Shown: positions 55,719 through 64,000 of the stretch, in pieces
How the letters are laid out: every line of letters starts with the position of its first letter
Position numbering within the stretch: position 1 is the first letter of the stretch
Assembly: GCA_029783825.1 (NCBI GenBank)
Contig: JAREIK010000343.1
Span: 3,448,501 to 3,512,500, forward strand
DNA: 64,000 nt
Direction of reading: 5' to 3'
From: Sapria himalayana
Lineage: Eukaryota > Streptophyta > Magnoliopsida > Malpighiales > Rafflesiaceae
The notes under the pieces: model-generated
What the model saw: the letters and a program-made list of their open reading frames with translations, nothing else
Database searches by the model: none
Told to the model about the DNA's origin: nothing
Made by a program: the position numbers and the translations under genes

Positions 55719-58700
55719 ATGGGAGCTTCATCTTCTTCTGATCACAAGGATTCACAGGACCAGGAACGATTGGAAAGCCTGGCATCATCAATCGGAGCTC
55801 TCTCGATGCTTCGGACGTCTTTTTCCAAACTTTCCGATCCTCACACAACTGCGATTCCTGCTCAGAATCTTAAGGTATTTCTACACGGTCACTAATATAT
55901 AGTCGTTTATATATGTGTGTATATATATGTGTGTGCGTGCGTGCGTGCGTGCGTGTCTTATTTCTATATCTTCTTTCGATGTACGTGATGGTTGTTTGGA
56001 CGTTGGCTCCTAAACGCTGAATCATGAACAATACTAAATCATGCTTTTTAAATATGAGTATGCCGACAATATCATAAATGAACTTAAACGGTGATCATTC
56101 GTTTATGATTTTGTTCATAATACTATTCGTTATAACTAAATGAAATGTCTGCAAATTGTTAGTACAACCTCGTTAAAATCTGTCTTTAAAATCCAATTGC
56201 ATAAAATATGCTACATTATCATTGGACTTTATTCATTGCATGTTGATTTATGATATTGTAGATATATAAGAAATTAGACCACCTTTTCATATAATGCTTT
56301 TGATTTGTTCTTAATTGAAGGTAATTCACATGGTCATTAAAGTATTTCATATAAAATATGTTGTATTATGGATTTCAATCAAACATATTATCCACTAGCT
56401 TCATGCATTGCATGTATTTCTTAAGGATTGGAGTAAATAGTTGCTATTTGTTTAACTGATCTCCACGATGTTATAGTTTACACACACACACACACATATA
56501 TACACACACACACAAACACAAACACACACACACACATATATACACATGTACATATATACATACATATATATTTACATATATATATATATATGTATATGTA
56601 TATGTATATGTATGTATGTATATGTATATATTATGATCGAGATTTGTGAGGGTCAAAAAATAGTATGTATTTACATAATCAAATAATTATGAATCTAATA
56701 TTTTAGTATAAAATAATCTCATATAATTTGTGACGCTAGTAAATTATATATTTCTAGTAATTTTTGGTTGAGTATAATTTATAAGATACATTAGTGTATC
56801 AATTATATTAATATATGGTATTTTAGGATCGAATAATTTTTAATTTCTTTTTAATGCTGAAATGAATATTTAGTTGATTTAAGTAATCTATTAATTATAA
56901 TGGAACTCAGAGAATGTGATTTGTAATATAGAAGTGCTTCGTGATTTTTTATGTATATGCTAATTGATTAATTATCTTTTTGTTTGAATAATACTAAATC
57001 AATAGGTCAAGATAATATTTTATTTTCTCAAGATCTTTTATTTTAAATTTATTATTTAAGTAGTTAATTATTTTAATGAGTTTTTTAAGAATTTTAATTA
57101 TATTTAGGTCAAGATAATTCAATTATGGTTTTGTTGATAAAAATAAATGGGCAAATTAAATTGTTTACATACTATTCACATATATGTTTTGTGGTTGTGC
57201 ATTTACATATATAACCTAAATTGTGCTCAAGTTGTAAATTTTCAACATGAACTTGATTTTTTATCAGGTTGGATTTAAGTTGCCCGGGTTGACTTGACTT
57301 GAATTGTAATCCTAGAAAAAATAATCTAATGATCAATTTACTTTTAGAACAAAAATAAAAGGAAAATTAAAAGATATTTATATTTGATTGTTTATCAATG
57401 GGTGACCAATAGAACCTTGAACTAGTTTATCATGATTCATAGTTTTAATTTGATATCTATTTTGATGAATATCCTTAAAAATAAGTAAATTTTTATAAAA
57501 TTTATTAGAATAAAAGACATTAATAATTTATAACTTAGTGTCATTAGGAAGAATAATAATTATTTTTTCAGAGCTTTTACTAAGGCCAATTGGACATGAA
57601 ATAATATGAGTATTAGATTGAGATAATGTTAAATTTTAAAAGATATTTTTCATTGCGCAACATTTTGTGGGTCGTAGCACAATCAACAAAATATGCATCT
57701 CCAACAAATTACATATAATTGATGAAGGCTAGAGGATGATCCATATATTTTCAAAAATAAAGATAATTTATATAAAAAAAATATCAAAGTGTTCATTAAA
57801 TAAATAATGTTTTTGAATAGAAAAGTAACTCAAAATATACCATAATAGTCATATATGTCATACAATGTCATTATCAATCAAATGTTAATTTTTTTTACCT
57901 GGATCTTCAAATATGCTAGAAACATCAAGATGTGTTAATATCATTATACTCATAGTTATTAAATCGAGATTTGAATCGAGATTTGAATCGAGAATCGGAA
58001 TACTTATTTAGTGAATCAAGAATCAAGAATTGAATCTAATTGAATCGTGAATTAAATTTTTTGTGATTTTTTTTATGTTAATTAATTCTTTCAGTTGATA
58101 ATTTTTTTTTGGAATTTTAATTTTTATAATTTTTTTATTATCTTGATCTTTTGAGAATCGATATTAAATCAATTCATGTGAATCGATTTAGTGATTCAGT
58201 AATTTAATTTTTGATTCATATATATTTTTAATTATTTTAAAGAATTGAATAGTTTACTTCTTTAATTATGAATCAAATCGTAAATTAAATCGTGAATCGT
58301 ATCATTTTGATAACAATGATTATATTATCACTATTAATAGAATTGACCAAAAATTCTCTTTGTCTTGATTTTCAATAAAGTTTATTTTAATTTATGTTCT
58401 CTCTTTTTTAATAGAGGCCTTATAAATGTCAATTAAATGGATCTTCATGAGTAACCTTTCATTTCACATCTATGATGTTCAGTCTCATATGTTTGTTTAT
58501 TATATGACTATGTTGCTTTTTCAAATAATATTTCTGAATGATTTAATTTTTAATTCTTTGAGCTATTTTTCTTGTTATGATATAAATCATAAGTAATAGG
58601 ATTTCATGAATTATAGTGACCATGACCATAACTATGGCTTCGACGGCACCCTCACCCTAAACCTCACCCATAGTGATGACCACGTCCATGTCTATGATTG

Positions 58701-59243
58701 GAAATTGATGTGGCTATGACTTCGACCAATGACACATTTCCATTAGGCTGAGATTAATGATTAAATAATAATAGTTCATTATTTTGCTCAACGAAGAGGA
58801 GACGTGTAATTAATTTAGAATATTTAGTAAAATAATGCTCTCTATATTATTCTTATAGGAAAATATTAGTGCCGTAAGAAATATTATTTGTTGTATCAGG
58901 TATATTCTCATGATTGATGTCTATGCAAAAGATGTGATGTGTTCATCAAAATTTGGAGTCTGCAACAACTCCAAATTCTAATTAGTTTATTCATGATTCA
59001 TCAAAATTTTTCTTCATTATTAAGTCTTTATTTTTTGACATGTTCTTCAAACTTAATCATGTTCTTATGTCAAAATTCAAGAGAACCCATTCAAATTAAA
59101 CTCACAGATGGTGTTTATTTAGCTTTCTTAAATTTTATTATGTTTTAATCAGTCAACATATTAATTTTTAGAAGTATATTTGTGATGAGTCATGGATACA
59201 AACTCCAAATAAGTCATTGAATCATGAATTCATGAATTTGTTT

Positions 59244-59279
<36 letters not shown>

Positions 59280-62243
59280 TCTCTTTGTGTTCTTATTTCA
59301 GAAATGCTTTTGTTTACATTATGATGGAACGATCAATAATGAATTTGATGGGATGGTTCGCTTTCTGGGATTATTGGATCAGCTGGGTCCATCAATAGTG
59401 GATGTTTTCTTCTCCAATCAAGAAACAATCAGCTGGATAGAGTTTGTTAGAGGCTACTTAAACTGCTGTGGCAAGGTGCCTGTTTCAGCATTGCTAATGA
59501 GATTGCTAAGAGTATTTGCTGCCATGGCTGAAAAATCTGAGCTTGTTCTACAACTTGAGTATGAACACATTGGTGGTGGTGGTGGTGATGATGATGGTAG
59601 GATAAGTGGAATATTTCTTCCCAACGATGTGTTCATGCTTCTCTGGCTGTGTTGGGCCATGGTGTTTGATTCAAGATCTTCGAGCTTTTGCTTTTCCAGA
59701 AGGAAAGAAGACTCGTTTCTTCCAGTTCCAGACATCAAGCATTTGGTATTATCTGCTGTGGTTTCATGCGCTGAAGTTGGCAGCGTCAGTTGCTTGGATT
59801 TGTGGGATTGTGATATCTCAGGCCTGGAAGTTCAACTTCCTGCAGAAATGCTTCTGTCATGGGCCTCGTCCACTCTTCCAAACCTCTCTGTTTGCCTGCT
59901 TCAATTTCTCAATGCAAGACTCGGTAGCTGTGAGAATTTCAAGGTAACTTGTCCTATGAAATCATGTGATGAAATTAGTCGTTCTTATCTTTATGAGCAT
60001 CTTTTTTTCTCCCACTTCTTTCTACAAGCCAGATACTTGTTTTTGTTCTGTTTTAAAATCTTAGGAAAATGCTTTCAGATGAGAGAAAGATGGTGGAAAT
60101 TGCTCATCTGCTCAAATCAGTCACACATTGGTACCCATTAAAACTAGATTTAGCAACTTTGAAAATATTCTAATTTTTGATTAATTGCTTAATTACTTGT
60201 TTTTTTGTTCTCTCTAATATTTTCACTTTGTTCATAGATTATATGTTTTTAATATTATCTTTGCTTACACACACACACACATATATATTAGAGAACATAT
60301 CTTATTGTGATGGCTAATATCTTTGTCTAAGAGCAATAACATACCCAAATATTATGTTGGTTGATATGCACAATGATATATTATTAGTGTGATTATATAA
60401 ATACTAACATATCAAATCTCATAAAAAGTTTAAAATTACCTAAGAAATTCTTATATCACACACACACACACACACACATAGGGGTGTAACCGAGCTGAGT
60501 CGAGCCGAGTATTAGGCAGGCTCGGCTCGATTTTAAAGGAGTAGGCTCGAGCTTGTTCACGAGCCTATTTACAAGTTGACTAGCCGAGTTTGAGGGTGCT
60601 CGGGCTCGGCTCGTTTAACTTACGAGCCTGTTCAGGAGCCTGGTTAACGAGCTTGCTCACGAGCATGATTAACGAGCTTGCTCACGAGCATGATTAACGA
60701 GCTTGCTCACTAGCCTATTTATGTGCTGACGAGCTGAGTTTAAGGGTGCTCGGGCTCGGCTTGTTTAACTTACGAGCCTCAAAATGATATTCGAGAATTA
60801 AAGAAAATGTTCATCTAAAATAGCTAACATACAACTAAATTAAAAATATAAGATAATAAAAGTTCAATTAACTTGATTGAAGTTCAAGAGTTAAAATATT
60901 CATTATGTTCATTTGTAGGAAAAATTTATTGTGCATCAAGTCTTCTCCATGTTCACGAGCCTGTTTACGAGTTGACGAGCCGAGTTTGAGGGTGCTCGGG
61001 CTCGGCTAGTTTAACTTACGAGCCTGTTCAGGAGCCTGGTTAACGAGCTTGCTCATGAGCATGATTAACGAGCTTGCTCACTAGCCTATTTATGAGTTGA
61101 CGAGCTGAGTTTAAGGGTGCTCGGGCTCGGCTTGTTTAACTTACGAGCCTCAAAATGATATTCGAGAATTAAAGAAAATATTCATCTAAAATAGCTAACA
61201 TACAACTAAATTAAAAATATAAGATAATAAAAGTTCAATTAACTTGATTGAAGTTCAAGAGTTAAAATATTCATCATGTTCATTTGTAGGAAAAATTTGT
61301 TGTACATCAAGTCTTCTCCATGTTCACGAGCCTGTTTACAAGCTGACGAGCCGAGTTTGAGGGTGTTCGGGCTTGGCTCGTTTAACTTACGAACCTGTTC
61401 AGGAGCCTGGTTAACGAGCTTGCTCACGAGCATGATTAACGAGCTTGCTCACGAGCATGATTAACGAGCTTGCTCACTAGCCTATTTATGAGCAGACGAG
61501 CTGAGTTTAAGGGTGCTCGGGCTCGGCTTGTTTAACTTACGAGCCTGTTCAGGAGCCTGGTTAACGAGCTTGCTCATGAGCATGATTAACGAGCTTGCTC
61601 ACTAGCCTATTTATGAGTTGACGAGCTGAGTTTAAGGGTGCTCGGGCTCGGCTTGTTTAACTTACGAGCCTCAAAATGATATTCGGGAATTAAAGAAAAT
61701 ATTCATCTAAAATAGCTAACATACAACTAAATTAAAAATATAAAATAATAAAAGTTCAATTAACTTAATTGAAGTTCAAGAGTTAAAATATTTATCATGT
61801 TCATTTGTAGGAAAAATTTGTTGTGCATCAAGTCTTCTCCATGTTCACGAGCCTGTTCACGAGCCTGTTCACGAGCCTGGTTCACGAGTTTGTTCATAAG
61901 CCTAGTTAACGAGGTTGCTCACGAGCCTATTCACGAGCCTGTTTACGAGCTGACGAGCCGAGTTTGAGGGTGCTTGGGCTCGGCTCGTTTAACTTAATAA
62001 ATGAGTTCGAGCGAGCTTCTAACAAGCCGAACGCCGATCAGCTCGCGAGTAGTTCGGCTCGATTACATCCCTACATACATATTAATCATATTTTATTGTG
62101 ATATCAAGTATCTTCGACTAAAAATAGTAACATACCAAATATTATCTATTTTTTGATATGCATAATGATACTTTATATGTGATTATACAAATACTAATAT
62201 ATCAAATCTCATAAAAATTTTGAAATTATCAAAAAAATTATTA

Positions 62244-62280
<37 letters not shown>

Positions 62281-64000
62281 ATAATATCTTAGCGTGATAT
62301 TAAGCATCTTTGTTAAAGGGTAGTAATATATCATATATTATGTTATTTGATATGCACAATAATATTTTGTGTGATTATATAAATACTAACACATCAAAAT
62401 TTAAATCTCATAAGAATATTAAAATTATTTAATAAATTCTTATATATGTATATATTAGAGATCATATCTTATTATAATAGCAAGTATCTTCGTCCAAGAA
62501 CAATAACATACCAAATATTATATTATTTGATATGCACAATGATATTTTGTGTGTGTGATTACATAAATACTAACATATCAAATCTCATAAGAAATTTGAT
62601 ATTACTCAAAAAATTCTTATATCGCTTGCATATAGTAGAGATCATATCTTGTTGTTGTGATAGCAAGTATCTTTCTCTAAGAATAATATATTATCTTGAT
62701 ATATAATTTCTTTAAATTTTCGAGGATAAGGCTACTGAGATATTAACTTTTCTCAGATCACATGCCAAAGTAGAGAACTTGTAGCATGATACCATATCCT
62801 ACGATCATCGTTATTTTGATCAATGGCAGGATGAATCAGAACCATCAACTTTATCATTAGGAGAAGCATCAAGTTCCTCCGAAGAAACCTTACCTACACA
62901 TGGCTGGAATCCTTCTCTACTAACACTTGGAAGAGCATGGGCAATCTCCCTTGCAGTCACCAGGAGCACATTAAGCAGAGAAATCTTGAAGCCATTCTTT
63001 TCGATGAACAATGGTGAAGTGTATCAGAATCTTCTATATTGGTTAGTCATATGCTAATGCGATAGAGCTAGTGATAGTGTGAGTGGTGATGTAAGTAAAC
63101 ATGTTTGCTTCTGCCACAACTCAAGGTCATGCCTGCACGGGAAAGGCTTGAGCAGGTTCTGGGACAACATCAGAGGTTACCATGACCCATTGCTGGTTCT
63201 GATCTCTGCTGCAGTTCTAGGTGGCCATGGCGGCCGCGCCAGCGAAAGGAAGTTTATCATGGGCGCACTCACAGAGCAGTGTTTTGAAAACAGAGATGCT
63301 TTTTATGGATCATATGGATGCCTACTTGCAATAAGCCCCATCTTCCACTTCTTTCCTCCTTGTGGTACGCAACTTGTCCCTGTGACTGCGTCTTCTATTT
63401 GAGCTTGGTGGCCTTAACAATGGTGGTTGTGGTGGCGGCCACTGGTAGCCAAGGACCACAACTTTGTTTACAGTCACCTGCAGCCTGGCTACAAAGAGTA
63501 TGATCCACACCCAAGGCCAGTGGGAATCGGATTCGGGGGAACAATTGGGAACGAGAGAGTGTTTATTGATGAAGATTTCAGCAAGATTACTATTCGCCAT
63601 CATGCTGTTGACAGAACTTATCAGCAGGGCTCCTTTCTTCCTCATCAGGTAGGTGGTGGCAGTGATGGAACTGTTCAGTCTTTTACCTTTACAGAGCATG
63701 TCGAGTCTGGATTATGCACATGTCTGGGCTGCACAGGGTTATCTGCCTGTTGAAGCTTTGATTTCTGAAGTTGAGGTGTGGGGGCTAGGCGGCACGACAG
63801 CCAAGGAGGAGCAAGCTTCATATAAGAGAAGACAGCAGCTCTTCATAGAACGCCGGCGCAAGGTAAATTGGCAGTGTCATACACATGTATATAGGCGCAT
63901 ATATAAGTGCGATTGGGTTATCTGCCCTTCTCGCTGCAGGTCGATCTGAAAACTTTTGCAAGCTGGGAAGATTCTCCAGAGAAAATTATGATGGGCATGA
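55719..64000 (+). CDS. TLDc-domain protein (similar to Arabidopsis At5g39590), 3' end cut
   Basis: TLDc proteins relate to oxidation-resistance proteins (OXR1/NCOA7), some of which bind the vacuolar ATPase; the plant member's role is poorly known. Seven exons join in frame with GT-AG introns: 55719-55874, 59302-59943, 62830-63041, 63126-63364, 63449-63648, 63737-63862 and 63940-64000 (cut). They give 545 residues, probably only about a dozen short of the end. The N-terminus MGASSSSD fits an N-myristoylation signal (Gly2, Ser6). Exon 2 holds ISWIEFVRGYLNCCGK, LLWLCWAM and LVLSAVVSCAEVGS with a GGGGG-DDD loop (about residue 150). The TLDc domain (about 300-520) shows GRAWAISL, CLHGKGLSRFW, FENRDAFYGS, VGIGFGGTIGNERVFIDEDF and EVEVWGLGG. 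Exon 7 reads VDLKTFASWEDSPEK. There are no disruptions. Introns 1 and 2 are 3.4 and 2.9 kb and transposon-filled; the others are 77-88 bp. Confidence 0.93.
56478..56635. repeat. CA/TA microsatellite
   Basis: (CA)n runs with 'catatata' spacers pass into (TATG)n. It lies inside TLDc intron 1. Confidence 0.9.
57380..58960 (-). mobile_element. Ty1/copia relic (gag to protease), antisense to the TLDc gene
   Basis: On the minus strand, a Gly/Arg-rich piece typical of copia gag lies near 58620-58690. The protease reads AYFVDCATTHKML near 57690-57650, matching the DCATTH form of many plant copia elements. It continues with IIILPNDTKL near 57550 and LIFKDIHQNRY near 57470. Stops are frequent. The relic is split by the element at 57955-58320. 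No LTRs were seen. Confidence 0.7.
57955..58320. mobile_element. Inverted-repeat (MITE-like) element inside the copia relic
   Basis: The left arm 'gttattaaatcgagatttga' pairs loosely with the inverted right arm ('cgtgaatcgtatcattttga', then 'taacaatgat'). Both are built from AATCG/CGATT motifs and the interior repeats 'gaatcaagaa' and 'gtgaatcg'. Such elements are common in plants; this one has no coding capacity. Confidence 0.5.
59249..59284 (+). repeat. (CT)n tract upstream of TLDc exon 2 acceptor
   Basis: Eighteen CT units, with one interruption, end 17 bases before the exon 2 acceptor AG (59300-59301). They form an unusually long polypyrimidine tract on the sense strand. Confidence 0.9.
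60479..62073. mobile_element. hAT-like element, 1.6 kb, with internal 371-bp tandem repeats
   Basis: The termini TAGGGGTGTAACCGAGCTGA and inverted ...CGGCTCGATTACATCCCTA match as inverted repeats. The flanks cacacaca (60471-60478) and catacata (62074-62081) agree at 6 of 8. Inside, a unit with 'tcaaaatgatattcg' recurs at 60778, 61149 and 61670 (spacing 371, then 521 because of extra short repeats). Each unit has several 'ttaacgagcttgctcacgag' sub-repeats. It has no coding capacity. The ends are of hAT style but of a different family from the TAGAGGTGTCAA group. Confidence 0.82.
62088..62700 (+). repeat. Tandem SINE-derived repeat, about 180-bp unit
   Basis: Units contain 'caagtatcttcg', 'taacataccaaatatta', 'tgatatgcacaatgatat', 'aaatactaacatatcaaatc' and a TA-rich end. 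Three to four copies lie right of the element at 60479 and one to two left of it (60290-60478), so they were one array before the insertion. Confidence 0.75.

Larger units (their letters stand above)
55875..59301 (+). other. TLDc gene intron 1 (3.4 kb)
   Basis: Contents are a small GT microsatellite at 55910-55960, a CA/TA microsatellite at 56478-56635, a copia relic on the opposite strand (57380-58960) with an inverted-repeat element inside it (57955-58320), and a (CT)n tract (59249-59284) just before the acceptor. Stretches 55970-56470 and 56640-57380 are AT-rich with nothing recognised. Confidence 0.7.
59944..62829 (+). other. TLDc gene intron 2 (2.9 kb)
   Basis: The intron consists of a roughly 175-185-bp SINE-derived tandem repeat (about 60290-60478 and 62074-62700), split by a 1.6-kb element with internal tandem structure (60479-62073). 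No coding exon was seen inside. Confidence 0.7.

Overview
This is nuclear DNA of a flowering plant. It is AT-rich and intron-heavy, full of decayed transposons and microsatellites, with no operon-like packing, tRNA, rRNA, CRISPR or organelle signal. The species cannot be fixed from the sequence; large transposon-filled introns suggest a mid- to large-genome angiosperm. Most of the coding content is in short exons joined by GT-AG introns, so single-frame ORFs hide it. I rebuilt four host genes by eye from exon homology, splice sites and codon phase.

Layout. (1) 1-8645, minus strand: the first eight exons of an auxin response factor of the ARF5/MONOPTEROS type. The rest of the gene lies left of the window or is lost. 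(2) 8646-25089: intergenic DNA with a chain of hAT elements (9835-17850), including one full-length element with an almost intact transposase (10993-14445), and a Ty1/copia relic (19690-21000). (3) 25090-51195, plus strand: a complete six-exon gene for RNA polymerase I subunit RPA43. It covers 26 kb because intron 1 is 18 kb and holds a Ty3/gypsy relic, a second hAT transposase relic, a GC-rich inverted-repeat element, SINE copies and several hAT MITEs. (4) 52542-52979, plus: an intronless SAUR gene. (5) 53790-55170: a large GT/TA microsatellite. (6) 55719-64000, plus: a seven-exon TLDc-domain gene that runs off the right edge only a few codons before its expected end.

The ARF and the SAUR belong to the same pathway (auxin transcription factor and auxin-induced growth protein). 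As recalled, the Arabidopsis counterparts of MP and this SAUR type are adjacent, so the window probably keeps an old gene neighbourhood stretched by transposons. The RPA43 and TLDc genes are housekeeping genes with no direct link to it.

The dominant mobile family is an Ac/Tam3-type hAT group with TAGAGGTGTCAA termini, 8-bp target duplications and GGCACGG-rich ends. It occurs as one near-intact element, several dead transposase copies and at least five short MITEs; one MITE (42985-43201) looks very recent. I found no clearly new biological system. The best leads are the long RPA43 gene with its nested introns, the minisatellite born from transposase codons, the one-base frame break in the transposase, and the fresh MITE next to an RPA43 splice acceptor.
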